A stretch of DNA of 64,000 bases from JBPEWY01 sp052032225. GTDB taxonomy: Bacteria > Bacteroidota > Bacteroidia > Flavobacteriales > Flavobacteriaceae. The stretch is taken from NCBI GenBank assembly GCA_052032225.1, contig JBPEWY010000034.1, positions 6,197 to 70,196 on the forward strand, in the 5' to 3' direction. The notes beneath the pieces are model-generated. The model worked only from the letters and a program-made list of their open reading frames with translations, did no database searches and was not told the DNA's origin. Shown in pieces: positions 41,674 through 50,736 of this stretch. Every line of letters begins with the position of its first letter. Within the stretch, counting starts at the first letter, position 1. A program made the translations under genes and the position numbers.

Positions 41674-42321
41674 ATGCAGCAAGATTTAGGCAACTATAGA
41701 AAAAGCTACGAAAAAAGCGAATTGCTGGAAAATAATATTCCAGACAATCCAATGCAGCTGTTTCAAACCTGGTTTTATGAAGTAGAAAAAAGCAACGGAG
41801 TAGATGAACCCAATGCAATGACTTTGGCTACCATTGGTTTAGATGGCTTTCCTAAATCTCGTGTTGTACTACTAAAAAAGTACACGTACGAAGGATTTAT
41901 TTTTTACACCAATTACAATAGTGAAAAAGGTAAAGCAATTGCAGCAAACCCAAACGTTTGCTTGTCGTTTTTTTGGCCTTTTATGGAGCGACAAGTAATT
42001 ATAAAAGGAATAGCAGAAAAAGTGCCTGAAAATTTATCTGACGGATATTTTGAGTCTAGGCCCGAGGGTAGTAAATTGGGAGCATGGGTCTCTAATCAAA
42101 GTAACGTAATACAATCACGAGAAGAGTTAGAAAAACAATTAAAACAACTGGAAGAAACCTATAAAAATAAGCCTATCCCAAGACCTCCGTATTGGGGTGG
42201 CTATTTGGTTAGGCCTAATAGTATAGAATTTTGGCAAGGCAGACCTAATAGATTGCACGACAGAATTCTATATTCTTTACAAAAAGATTATAACTGGAAA
42301 ATAGAACGTTTAGCACCATAA
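41674..42321 (+). CDS. pdxH: Pyridoxamine 5'-phosphate oxidase
   Basis: This enzyme oxidises PNP or PMP to PLP using FMN. The 215-residue protein has the FMN/substrate signature SRVVLLKKYTYEGFIFYTNYNSEKG in the first half and the C-terminal PdxH signature VRPNSIEFWQGRPNRLHDRILY. The length is normal. The sixA-like gene starts after a one-base gap, so they are translationally linked. It is the first gene of the pdxH-sixA-ppk-ppx run. Confidence 0.95.
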   Translation: MQQDLGNYRKSYEKSELLENNIPDNPMQLFQTWFYEVEKSNGVDEPNAMTLATIGLDGFPKSRVVLLKKYTYEGFIFYTNYNSEKGKAIAANPNVCLSFFWPFMERQVIIKGIAEKVPENLSDGYFESRPEGSKLGAWVSNQSNVIQSREELEKQLKQLEETYKNKPIPRPPYWGGYLVRPNSIEFWQGRPNRLHDRILYSLQKDYNWKIERLAP

Positions 42322-42322
42322 T

Positions 42323-42808
42323 ATGAAACGATTAATTTTAGTAAGGCATGCAAAATCTTCCTGGAATTACGAAGTAGGAGATAAAGATCGCCCGTTAAAA
42401 GAACGAGGTATAAATGATGCTTATTTGGTAGCCAACCATTTAAGTAAGAAAGGTTATAATATAGAAGCCGTTTTCTCAAGCCCGGCAAACAGAGCATTGC
42501 ATACCTGCATTATATTTTTAAGAACTCTTGGAGTAGATTTTAACGTATTAACTGTTACTAATAATTTGTATGATTTTAGTGGTGGGAGTGTGCTAAACTT
42601 TATAAAATCATTAGACAATTCATTACAAACAGTTATGATTTTTGGTCATAACCATGCATTTACCAGTGTAGCAAACCAATTAGGGAATGAGTATATAGAT
42701 AATGTTACAACAAGTGGCACAGTAGTTATAGATTTTGATGAAGATAATTGGGAAAACATAACAAAAGGTAAAACCAACCAAATAATTTTTCCAAAGCATT
42801 TAAAATAA
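42323..42808 (+). CDS. sixA: SixA-type histidine phosphatase
   Basis: The 161-residue protein of the histidine phosphatase superfamily begins MKRLILVRHAKSSW, where RH is the catalytic arginine-histidine pair. A second His lies in MIFGHNHAFTSVANQL. The short form resembles SixA, which dephosphorylates phosphohistidine proteins. Its stop abuts the ppk1 start exactly (ppk begins at the next base). A role in phosphorelay or polyphosphate control is possible but unproven. Confidence 0.87.
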   Translation: MKRLILVRHAKSSWNYEVGDKDRPLKERGINDAYLVANHLSKKGYNIEAVFSSPANRALHTCIIFLRTLGVDFNVLTVTNNLYDFSGGSVLNFIKSLDNSLQTVMIFGHNHAFTSVANQLGNEYIDNVTTSGTVVIDFDEDNWENITKGKTNQIIFPKHLK

Positions 42809-44935
42809 ATGAAAAAACACAACAATAAGTATATAAACAGAGAAATAAGCTGGTTGCATTTTAATGCCAGAGTGTTGCAAGAAGCAGCAGACGAAACAGT
42901 ACCCTTAATAGAACGTTTACGTTTTCTGGGTATTTTTTCTAACAATTTAGATGAGTTTTTTAAAGTACGTTATGCAACCGTAAAGCGTATTGTACTTTCA
43001 GGTAAAAAGGGAAAACGAGTACTTGGCGGTACAAATGCAAAAGAGCTCTTAGAGCAAATCACGCAAATAGTAATAAAACAACAAGCAGAAAGCCTTCAAA
43101 TTTTAAGTGACATTGAAAAAAAATTAGAAGAAGAGAACATTTTTATAATAGACGAGACCGAAGTAAACCAAGAGCAAGCTAACTTTATAAAAAACTATTT
43201 CATTCAAAAAGTTAGTCCGGCTTTAGCAACCATAATGTTAAACGAGCTTGCAGAGTTTCCCATTTTAAAAGACAGCGCTGCATATTTAGCTGTTAAAATG
43301 GTAATGAAAAACGGCGAAAATATTAATTACAAAAACACCAATAGTAAGGCGCTAAGCTCTAAAAATATTAATTATGCATTAATAGAAATACCTAAAACTA
43401 TAGATCGTTTTGTGGTTTTGCCTAAACAAGGCGACAAGAACTACATTATTATGTTAGACGATTTAATTAGGTATTGTTTAGATAGTATCTTTTCTATTTT
43501 TGATTATGAGTCACTAACGGCCCATATGATCAAAATAACACGAGATGCAGAGTTAGATATTGATACCGATTTAAGTAAAAGCTTCATAGAAAAAATATCA
43601 AGTAGTGTTAAAGGGCGTAAAATGAGTGAGCCGGTTAGGTTTGTGTACGATAAAAATATTGATAAAGACACGCTCTCTTTCTTGATGGATAAAATGGGTA
43701 TAGATGATGTAGATAGTGTTATTCCTGGCGGAAGATATCATAATCGTAGAGATTATATGAACTTCCCAAGCTTAGGAAGAACTGATTTACTTTATGAAAA
43801 ATACCCACCTCTGCCCATAAAAGGATTAGATTTAGAAGGTAGTTTACTCGAAAAAATTGCACAAAAAGACTATTTGCAATTTACCCCATACCATACTTTT
43901 TCTTACGTTATTAGATTTTTAAGAGAAGCTGCATTAGATCCAAAGGTTAAATCAATTAAAATTACAGTTTACAGATTGGCTAAAAATTCTCAAATAGCCA
44001 GCTCTCTAATAAATGCAGTCAAAAACGGTAAACAAGTAACTGTACAGATAGAGTTGCAAGCACGTTTTGATGAAGAAGCTAATATTGAATACGCAGAGCA
44101 ATTAGAATCAGAAGGGGTAAAACTTATTGTAGGGGTTCCGGGATTAAAAGTACACAGTAAAATTTGTGTTATAGAACGCGAAGAAAACAATAAAATTAAG
44201 AGATATGGTTTTATAAGCACCGGAAACTTTAACGAGTCTACAGCCAGAATTTATACAGATTACACGTTGTTTACTGCTCATCAAGGTATTTGTAAAGAGT
44301 TAAATAAAGTATTTGGTTTTTTTGAAACTACCTATAAAATAAACAAATACAAACATTTAATAGTATCACCACATTATACCCGAAGCACCTTTTTTAAACT
44401 CATTAATAACGAGATTAAAAATGCAAAAGAAGGGAAAGAAGCCTACATAAAATTAAAAATGAATAGTCTTACCAGTTATGATATGGTAGATAAACTTTAT
44501 GAAGCAAGTAGGGCAGGAGTTAAGATTAAAATGATTGTTAGAGGTACTTGTTGTTTAATACCAGGAATACCCGGAATGAGCGAAAATATAGAAGCCATAA
44601 GCGTTGTAGATAAGTATTTAGAGCACCCAAGAGTTTTTATTTTCTGTAATGATGGCGATACCAAAGTATATATATCGTCTGCAGATTGGATGACCAGAAA
44701 TTTAGATTACAGAGTAGAAGTAGGATGCCCAATTTACGATGAAAACATAAAGCAAGAACTCATAGAGAATTTTGAAATTTGTTGGAGCGACAACGTAAAA
44801 GCCAGATTGTTTACCGAAAAACAAGACAATGCATACAGAAGAAATAACAAACCAAAAGTACGCTCACAATTTGCTTTGTACGATTATTATTTAGCAAAAT
44901 TAAAAGGACTAGAAGAGCCCGTTAAACAATATTAA
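42809..44935 (+). CDS. ppk1: Polyphosphate kinase 1
   Basis: PPK1 makes inorganic polyphosphate from ATP. The 708-residue protein has an N-terminal helical domain beginning YINREISWLHFNARVLQEA, a head domain (about 110-320) and two C-terminal PLD-like domains. The autophosphorylated His is in GVPGLKVHSKICVIER. The second domain carries ISSADWMTRNLDYRVEVGCP, and ATP-contacting arginines are in FLREAALDPKVKSIKITVYRLAKNS. It starts directly after sixA, and ppx follows 24 bases downstream, so synthesis and breakdown are made from one transcript. Confidence 0.95.
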   Translation: MKKHNNKYINREISWLHFNARVLQEAADETVPLIERLRFLGIFSNNLDEFFKVRYATVKRIVLSGKKGKRVLGGTNAKELLEQITQIVIKQQAESLQILSDIEKKLEEENIFIIDETEVNQEQANFIKNYFIQKVSPALATIMLNELAEFPILKDSAAYLAVKMVMKNGENINYKNTNSKALSSKNINYALIEIPKTIDRFVVLPKQGDKNYIIMLDDLIRYCLDSIFSIFDYESLTAHMIKITRDAELDIDTDLSKSFIEKISSSVKGRKMSEPVRFVYDKNIDKDTLSFLMDKMGIDDVDSVIPGGRYHNRRDYMNFPSLGRTDLLYEKYPPLPIKGLDLEGSLLEKIAQKDYLQFTPYHTFSYVIRFLREAALDPKVKSIKITVYRLAKNSQIASSLINAVKNGKQVTVQIELQARFDEEANIEYAEQLESEGVKLIVGVPGLKVHSKICVIEREENNKIKRYGFISTGNFNESTARIYTDYTLFTAHQGICKELNKVFGFFETTYKINKYKHLIVSPHYTRSTFFKLINNEIKNAKEGKEAYIKLKMNSLTSYDMVDKLYEASRAGVKIKMIVRGTCCLIPGIPGMSENIEAISVVDKYLEHPRVFIFCNDGDTKVYISSADWMTRNLDYRVEVGCPIYDENIKQELIENFEICWSDNVKARLFTEKQDNAYRRNNKPKVRSQFALYDYYLAKLKGLEEPVKQY

Positions 44936-44959
44936 CTATTAAAACTTCCTGTACACAAA

Positions 44960-45868
44960 GTGTTAAAAATAAGGAAATTTGCAGCTATAGATATAGGCTC
45001 TAACGCCATAAGGCTGTTAGTGAATAATGTAATTGAAGAAAAAGGAAAAGAAACTCAATTTAGAAAAAGCTCTCTGGTTAGAGTGCCTATTAGATTGGGG
45101 CAAGATTCTTTTACTTTGGGAGAAATATCTGAAACAAATGCCCAAAGAATGATAGATGCCATGAAAGCATTCAAGCTGCTTATGAATGTTCACGGAGTAG
45201 AAAAGTACATGGCATGTGCTACATCGGCAATGAGAGAAGCTAATAACGGTTATGAAATAGCAGAAACCATTCACAAAAAAACGGGTGTTAAAATTGATAT
45301 TATTGATGGAAAAAAGGAAGCTGCCATTATAGCATCAACCGATTTGCATCAACTAATAGAAAAAGATAAAGCATACTTATATGTAGATGTAGGTGGCGGA
45401 AGCACAGAATTCACTATTTTTTCTCAGGGTAAAATAGTAATATCTAAATCGTTTAAAATTGGTACTGTTAGGCTATTAAATAAAATGATAGAAGATACTG
45501 TTTGGACAGAAATAGAGCGTTGGATTAAAACTCAAACTAAGCCTTACAACAAATTATCTATTATTGGTTCTGGAGGGAATATTAATAAACTACATAAACT
45601 GTCCGGCAGAAAACCCGGACAGCCTTTATCGTATATATGGTTAAATGCTCAATACCAATTTCTACAAAGTTTAACTTACGATGAAAGAATTTCTGAATTA
45701 GGTTTAAACCCTGATAGAGCAGATGTAATTATACCAGCTACAAGAATATATCTTTTAGCTGCAAAATGGAGCGGAGCTAAAAAAATTCATGTGCCTAAAA
45801 TAGGTCTGTCTGACGGAATAATTAAGCTATTGTATTATACAGAGAAAAAGAAACCTGTTGTAAAATAA
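44960..45868 (+). CDS. ppx: Exopolyphosphatase / Ppx-GppA phosphatase
   Basis: The enzyme removes phosphates from polyphosphate ends or from pppGpp. The 302-residue ASKHA-fold protein has FAAIDIGSNAIRLLV at the start and the ATP-binding DVGGGSTEFTIFSQGK near residue 140. It is the short two-domain form lacking the C-terminal HD domain of E. coli Ppx. The start codon is GTG. It is the last gene of the ppk operon and ends five bases from the convergent miaE-like gene. Confidence 0.92.
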   Translation: MLKIRKFAAIDIGSNAIRLLVNNVIEEKGKETQFRKSSLVRVPIRLGQDSFTLGEISETNAQRMIDAMKAFKLLMNVHGVEKYMACATSAMREANNGYEIAETIHKKTGVKIDIIDGKKEAAIIASTDLHQLIEKDKAYLYVDVGGGSTEFTIFSQGKIVISKSFKIGTVRLLNKMIEDTVWTEIERWIKTQTKPYNKLSIIGSGGNINKLHKLSGRKPGQPLSYIWLNAQYQFLQSLTYDERISELGLNPDRADVIIPATRIYLLAAKWSGAKKIHVPKIGLSDGIIKLLYYTEKKKPVVK

Positions 45869-45872
45869 CAGG

Positions 45873-46454
45873 CTATCCATGCATAGTTTCTTTTTTACCT
45901 AAGTTGGCCATAAGTTTAGCTTCGTATTCTAAGAGCGCCTCCCACTTTTTATCAACTTCTTCTCTGTTGCCATATTTTCTGGCAAACTTTAAAAACATTG
46001 TGTAGTGGTTGGCTTCAGAAACCATTAGATTTCTATAAAAATCTGCTAATTCTTTATCCTGAATATTTTCAGATAATAGTCTAAAACGCTCACAACTTCT
46101 GGCTTCTATTAAAGCTGCATACAAGAGTCTGTGCACTAAGTGTGTTTCTCTACTACCTCCTTTAGGGAAAAATTTCATTAAATCTACAACATACTCGTCT
46201 TTACGTTCTTTGCCTAACACCCAACCTCGAGCAATAATTTTATCGTGTACCATTTTAAAATGGCTAATTTCTTCTTTAACTAAAGCGGTCATAGCTTGTA
46301 CCAGCTCTGTTTTTTCGGGGAAACTTACAATTAGTGAGATGGCTGTACTTGCAGCTTTTTGCTCACAATAAGCATGGTCTGTTAAAATTTCTTCAATATT
46401 TTTTTCAACAATATTAACCCATCTTGGGTCTGTAGGTAATTTTAAACCGAGCAT
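45873..46454 (-). CDS. miaE: tRNA-(ms2io6A)-hydroxylase-like protein
   Basis: The protein has 193 residues from the ATG at 46454, which gives MLGLKLPTDPRW, the family start. Ferritin-like helices carry di-iron Glu and ExxH motifs: LTDHAYCEQKAA with TALVKEEISHFKMVHD, and LIEARSCERFRLL with MVSEANHYTMFLKFA. MiaE hydroxylates ms2i6A in tRNA using oxygen. The family in Bacteroidota is annotated this way, but the substrate is not tested here. The gene has overlapping dead sequence with ppx (4 bases between). Confidence 0.85.
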   Translation of the reverse strand: MLGLKLPTDPRWVNIVEKNIEEILTDHAYCEQKAASTAISLIVSFPEKTELVQAMTALVKEEISHFKMVHDKIIARGWVLGKERKDEYVVDLMKFFPKGGSRETHLVHRLLYAALIEARSCERFRLLSENIQDKELADFYRNLMVSEANHYTMFLKFARKYGNREEVDKKWEALLEYEAKLMANLGKKETMHG

Positions 46455-46478
46455 GATAAAAAGTTTTCGCAAAAATAA

Positions 46479-47027
46479 CTAAATATTATTAGCCAACGAA
46501 AGCAGCTTGTTTGCGCTGTTCCAGTTTCTGGTGGTAGCTTTCAATTTTAACTTGCTTTCAAAAAAGTTGTTAGATAGCTTAGTACGGCCGTATCCGTTGG
46601 GGCAGTACAAGTAAATTATATTGTCTTGAACTAAAAACTGATCGGCTTCAGATTTGTATTTTTCTAAAGATGCTATAAAGTGAGGTAGCGGTTTTTTTGA
46701 TAAGAAAGTAATATGCAGTCGTTTAACATCTACTGTTTTATCTTTTAAAAAAGGATTGTTGGCGATGTAATATTGTAATTGTTTAGGTGTAAAAACAAAC
46801 ACAGTTACATCATCATAACCAAACTCTTTAGCTATACCTGCCTGAATTTTTTCTTGTAGTATTTTGGTACTTTTATCGGTAGAAGTAAAAATTACATTTC
46901 CGCTTTGTATGTAAGAGACAACTTGGCTAAAGCCTAAAGAGGCATAGCATTCTCTTAGCTCTTGCATGCTTATTTTACGGTGTCCGGTAACATTTATTCC
47001 TCTAAGTAACGAGATGTATGTAGGCAT
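46479..47027 (-). CDS. DUF1697 protein
   Basis: The 182-residue cytoplasmic protein has the DUF1697 N-terminus (YISLLRGINVTGHRKISMQELRECYASLGFSQVVSYIQSGNVIFTS). The rest has alternating helices and strands, with KLSNNFFESKLKLKATTRNWNSANKLLSLA as the C-terminal signature. Function is unknown. The stop of dnaX is one base upstream of its start, so the two are probably co-transcribed. Confidence 0.9.
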   Translation of the reverse strand: MPTYISLLRGINVTGHRKISMQELRECYASLGFSQVVSYIQSGNVIFTSTDKSTKILQEKIQAGIAKEFGYDDVTVFVFTPKQLQYYIANNPFLKDKTVDVKRLHITFLSKKPLPHFIASLEKYKSEADQFLVQDNIIYLYCPNGYGRTKLSNNFFESKLKLKATTRNWNSANKLLSLANNI

Positions 47028-47028
47028 A

Positions 47029-48840
47029 TTAAAGATCTAAGTCAAATTCTTTTTTTAATAGTGCTAAATTTGGGTTTTTTTCGAGCAGTTTTGCAAATTT
47101 TTCTTGTGGTGTAAACGCATATTTTTGAGCTTCTTCTTCGTTTACGGTAATAGTTAGAGAGAGGTGAAAGTTGTTAAGTTCTTTCTTTAAAAATTCTAAC
47201 AGCCCCCTTTGATCTCTTATAATTTCTTGTTTCATAGTATCGTTTGGTACTTCTAACGATATTATGCTTTTGTCTATAAGCTTTGGAAGGCTTGTAGACA
47301 GGTTAGAGGCAAGCAACTTTTTACCTCTGTTTTCTAACGTTTTTACATAAGTTGTCCAAGCTGTTTGTAAAGCACTTTCAGTAAAAACGTCTTCAGGTAA
47401 GACTGTATCTGTAACTTTAATTTCTTGCTTTTTCTTTTCAAGCTCTTTTTTAACCTTTATACTAGAAATAGATAAGCCCGATATTTTTTTAGAACCAATA
47501 TTTAATTTTGTTTTAACCTCTGGCTTATTTTCTTCTTTAGCGCTGGTAATTGTTGCAGTAGTACTCTCTTTAACCCTGTTTGTGTTTGCAACAACATTAG
47601 AATTTGTAGCAATTGTTGTGCTTACAGGCTCTTGTTTTGAAGAAATAGCAGCTTCTTCATTTATAACTTGTTGAGCCAGATTATTTGGTACTGCCGATTC
47701 TGGATTTTTTATTTCTTTTTTAGTAGTAGTTTCTTTAAATGTTGAAGCCGGAATTATAAAAGGTTCTTCATTTTTTTTTTCTCCATCAAAATTGATAGAG
47801 GCCAGTTGCATTAAACACAATTCAACTAATAAACGCTGATTTTTACTGGCTTTATAATTTAAATCGCATTCGTTGGCAAGTTCAATAGCTTTTAGTAAAA
47901 AAGCAGTATCTACTTGCTGAGCTTGCTCTTTATACTTTTGCTGAGTATCTGGAGATACTTCTAAAAGCGAAACGGTAGTTTCGTTTTTGCATACCAATAA
48001 ATCTCTGAAATGAGATGCTAAGCCGGTAATAAAATGATGTCCTTCAAATCCTTTAGATAAGATTGTATTAAAGTAAACTAAAAGCTCCGGTATGTTATGT
48101 TGTAATATAAGGTTGGTAACCTCAAAATAGGTGTCGTAATCTAAAATGTTTAGGTTTTCTGTAACTGCCTGTCGAGTTAGCTTATTGCCCGAGTAGCTAA
48201 CAACACGATCAAAAATAGAAAGCGCATCACGCATAGCACCATCTGCTTTTTGAGCAATTATATGTAGTGCTTCTTCTTCGGCTTCTATGCCTTGGTTTTC
48301 TGCTATGTGTTTTAAATAAGCAGCTGCATCTTTAACGGTAATTCGTTTAAAATCAAAAATTTGACACCTCGATAAAATAGTTGGTATAATTTTATGCTTC
48401 TCTGTAGTAGCTAAAATAAAAATGGCATGCTTTGGAGGCTCCTCTAAGGTTTTTAAAAACGCATTAAAAGCAGCTGAGGAAAGCATGTGAACCTCGTCTA
48501 TTATATAGACTTTATATTTACCAACTTGAGGCGGAATTCTAACTTGGTCTATAAGATTCCTTATATCGTCTACAGAGTTATTAGAAGCAGCATCGAGTTC
48601 AAAAATATTAAACGAAAAGTCTTGATCTGGGCTATCTGCACTATCTTTATTAATCTCTTTAGCTAAAATTCTGGCACAAGTAGTTTTGCCAACTCCTCTC
48701 GGACCACAAAAAAGGAGTGCCTGCGCTAAATGATTGTTTTCTATAGCATTTAGTAATGTATTTGTAATGGCTTCCTGGCCAACAACATCTTTAAAAGTTT
48801 GTGGTCTGTATTTACGTGCTGAAACTACAAAATGCTCCAT
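47029..48840 (-). CDS. dnaX: DNA polymerase III subunit gamma/tau
   Basis: DnaX is the ATPase core of the clamp loader. The 603-residue protein has Walker A GPRGVGKTT at 46-54, VYIIDEVHMLS as the Walker B region, ATTEKHKIIPTILSRC as sensor 1 and SRC segment, then domain III and a long tau-like C-terminus (400-603). The usual zinc module of four cysteines after Walker A is missing: between AKEIN and ELDAASN there are only about 17 residues and no Cys. The tau tail ends in a possible DnaE-binding part. Confidence 0.95.
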   Translation of the reverse strand: MEHFVVSARKYRPQTFKDVVGQEAITNTLLNAIENNHLAQALLFCGPRGVGKTTCARILAKEINKDSADSPDQDFSFNIFELDAASNNSVDDIRNLIDQVRIPPQVGKYKVYIIDEVHMLSSAAFNAFLKTLEEPPKHAIFILATTEKHKIIPTILSRCQIFDFKRITVKDAAAYLKHIAENQGIEAEEEALHIIAQKADGAMRDALSIFDRVVSYSGNKLTRQAVTENLNILDYDTYFEVTNLILQHNIPELLVYFNTILSKGFEGHHFITGLASHFRDLLVCKNETTVSLLEVSPDTQQKYKEQAQQVDTAFLLKAIELANECDLNYKASKNQRLLVELCLMQLASINFDGEKKNEEPFIIPASTFKETTTKKEIKNPESAVPNNLAQQVINEEAAISSKQEPVSTTIATNSNVVANTNRVKESTTATITSAKEENKPEVKTKLNIGSKKISGLSISSIKVKKELEKKKQEIKVTDTVLPEDVFTESALQTAWTTYVKTLENRGKKLLASNLSTSLPKLIDKSIISLEVPNDTMKQEIIRDQRGLLEFLKKELNNFHLSLTITVNEEEAQKYAFTPQEKFAKLLEKNPNLALLKKEFDLDL

Positions 48841-49076
48841 AACACAAAGATAAAAATACCACCAAAATTTTAGCTTTTGCAGGTGGTATTTTACTATGAG
48901 TTATTAACAATTTTTTACTATTTAAATAGGTTTAAAAGGAATAGTTTTTGCATAATTAGTAATAGTTGTTGTTACAGCAAATTGAAAGCTGTAATTTTGT
49001 AAAGCTAATATGTTTAAGTGTTGTAATTAAGGTGTTAAATTGCGCCAATAAACTTTAAATATTAAAAAATAAAAAA
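48841..49076. other. Gap between dnaX and rnpB
   Basis: It contains AAAATACCACC (48853-48863) complementary to GGTGGTATTTT (48882-48892), a hairpin just ahead of dnaX. A -7-like TATCTTTG on the minus strand (48845-48852) overlaps the dnaX start and may mark a very short leader. The rnpB promoter candidate is at 48970-49000. No gene is seen. Confidence 0.5.
48970..49000 (+). promoter_or_regulatory. Candidate rnpB promoter
   Basis: TTG (48970-48972) is 20 bases before TAATTTTG (48993-49000), a full TAnnTTTG match. It would give a precursor starting near 49007, about 70 bases before the mature 5' end. Confidence 0.45.
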
Positions 49077-49359
49077 GCAGGCTGTCTTATCGCTCTGCTT
49101 TGCAGAGAGGAAAGTCCGGACACCATAGCGCAGTATAGCGGGTAACGCCCGTCCGCCGTGAGGCGAGGACTAGTGCAACAGAAAGTATGTACAGGTAATG
49201 CTGTAGTGAAATCAGGTAAACTCTATACGGTGCAACGCCAAGTAAACCGGCGCTTTAGGGTTGCGCGCCCGATGCCGGAGGGTAGGCGGTTAGAGACTAC
49301 GGGTAACTGTAGTCCTAGATAAATGATAAGACTAGACAGAATCCGGCTTATAGGCCTGC
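49077..49359 (+). ncRNA. rnpB: RNase P RNA
   Basis: This is the catalytic RNA that trims tRNA 5' leaders. The conserved core is present: GAGAGGAAAGTCCGGAC (49105-49121), the CR-I element, pairs near the end with ACAGAATCCGGCTTA (49336-49350), the CR-V element. The ends close through GCAGGC (49077-49082) and GCCTGC (49354-49359), helix P1. It is about 283 bases, bacterial class A in length. The P1 stem with A and T runs can also end transcription. The convergent rsmD stop lies 5 bases beyond. Confidence 0.95.
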
Positions 49360-49363
49360 TTTT

Positions 49364-49906
49364 TTATTTTTTATGTTCAAAAAAGCTAAACGTACTACTA
49401 CCGTAACTTTTGGCAAAACTAAAATTGGGCAAATGCTCTAACGAAGTGTGTTTAGCATGCTCTATAATTAAAAAACCTTCTTCAGACAGTAAGTTATTTT
49501 TAAAAACTAAATGTTCAATTTCGGCAAATTTTGCTTCATCTAAATCATAAGGTGGGTCGGCAAAAATAATATCTGATGGCTGTTTGTAAAGGTTTAAAAA
49601 CTTAAACACATCACTTTTTACGGTTTGTAAAGATAAGCCTAACTCTTTAGCAGTTTTGTTTAAAAATTGTATACATCCGGCGTGCGCATCTACACTTGTT
49701 ATGTATTGGCAACCTCTTGAGGCAAATTCTAAGCTTATACTGCCAATACCGGAAAACAAATCCAATAGCGTAACTTCATCAAAATAAAAGTGATTGTTTA
49801 AAATATTAAATAACGATTCTTTGGCCATGTCTGTAGTTGGCCTTACTGGTAATTTTTTAGGCGCTATAATCCTTTTTCCTTTGTATTTACCGGATATAAT
49901 TCTCAT
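49364..49906 (-). CDS. rsmD: 16S rRNA (guanine966-N2)-methyltransferase
   Basis: RsmD methylates G966 of 16S rRNA. The 180-residue Rossmann-fold methyltransferase starts MRIISGKYKGKRIIAPKKLPVRPTTDMAKESLFNIL. It has the SAM-binding DLFSGIGSISLEFASRG and the N2-methylase signature DPPY (IIFADPPYDL). It is the last gene of a three-gene minus-strand unit. Its ATG overlaps the DUF3822 stop by one base. The 3' end abuts rnpB. Confidence 0.95.
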   Translation of the reverse strand: MRIISGKYKGKRIIAPKKLPVRPTTDMAKESLFNILNNHFYFDEVTLLDLFSGIGSISLEFASRGCQYITSVDAHAGCIQFLNKTAKELGLSLQTVKSDVFKFLNLYKQPSDIIFADPPYDLDEAKFAEIEHLVFKNNLLSEEGFLIIEHAKHTSLEHLPNFSFAKSYGSSTFSFFEHKK

Positions 49907-50736
49907 TAAAATGAATGGGTTAGTAAAAAGGTGCTATACAAGTCTGTATTTGTAATATGTTCTTGCAAAGGTACGCCTGTTTTTTGTTCTACAGAAACGT
50001 TTCTGATGTAGTTATAGGCTATTTCAAACAAAGCACTTTCTTTGGTTATGTTTCCGGTAAGATTTAATGCAAATGTTTCTGGGTTTAGACCAAGTTGCTC
50101 GGCAGTAAATAAAATGTAGTAAATAAAGTCTTCCGGGGTGTTATATGTAAATGTATTATAAAATAACAGTTTTTTTTGTGCGGTTACAACCAACTCAAAA
50201 TGAGTATTGGCTATAACGGCAAACATGGTTTTTTCTTGGTGGTTTTGCTGTAAAAAATGTTGCACCATTACAGTAGATGCGTGCTTGTAGTTAAACTCAC
50301 CAAAGCAATCAAAAAAGTAGTTGTTTAAGTTAGTAAAAGGCACATAAACATTAACTAGTGCATTGGTTGTCAACGTATCATAAGCAATTTCATCGGTTTC
50401 AAAAATTTTTACCGAGTATTTTAAATAGTTAGATAGTTTGTCTTTATCAAACAAAGAAGCAGGCACCCAGGCAGACAACTCATTTTCATGAAGTACTTGC
50501 ACTTGTTTAAATTTTTTGTTGGCAAGTTGTGTTTGCTCAAAAATGGCTTTAGTGTGTTTTAGTGCTTTTTCGGGTGAGACTTGTTTATTAAAGGAATGAT
50601 GCTCTAATGCAATGATTTCTTGCTCTAAAGTATCTAAAACACAAAAAGAAAGTCCATTCAGGCTTACCTGAATGGACAATTTAGAAAATGTTGTATTAGG
50701 AATAGTTATACTATTGCTGGTCTTTTTTAGTGTCAT
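49906..50736 (-). CDS. DUF3822 protein (actin-like fold)
   Basis: The 276-residue cytoplasmic protein of the DUF3822 family, found mainly in Bacteroidota, usually lies next to rsmD, as here. A family structure was described as having an actin-like ATPase fold, as I recall. The N-terminus has SIQVSLNGLSFCVLD, a PilM-like beginning. No clear ATP motif is readable. Its start lies within the last 26 bases of the upstream gene, so translation is tightly coupled to a pilin-like membrane protein. Confidence 0.85.
   Translation of the reverse strand: MTLKKTSNSITIPNTTFSKLSIQVSLNGLSFCVLDTLEQEIIALEHHSFNKQVSPEKALKHTKAIFEQTQLANKKFKQVQVLHENELSAWVPASLFDKDKLSNYLKYSVKIFETDEIAYDTLTTNALVNVYVPFTNLNNYFFDCFGEFNYKHASTVMVQHFLQQNHQEKTMFAVIANTHFELVVTAQKKLLFYNTFTYNTPEDFIYYILFTAEQLGLNPETFALNLTGNITKESALFEIAYNYIRNVSVEQKTGVPLQEHITNTDLYSTFLLTHSF

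Noticed and set aside
45854..45872. Terminator between ppx and miaE
   Set aside because: CCTGTT and AACAGG can pair, but there is no T run on either strand.
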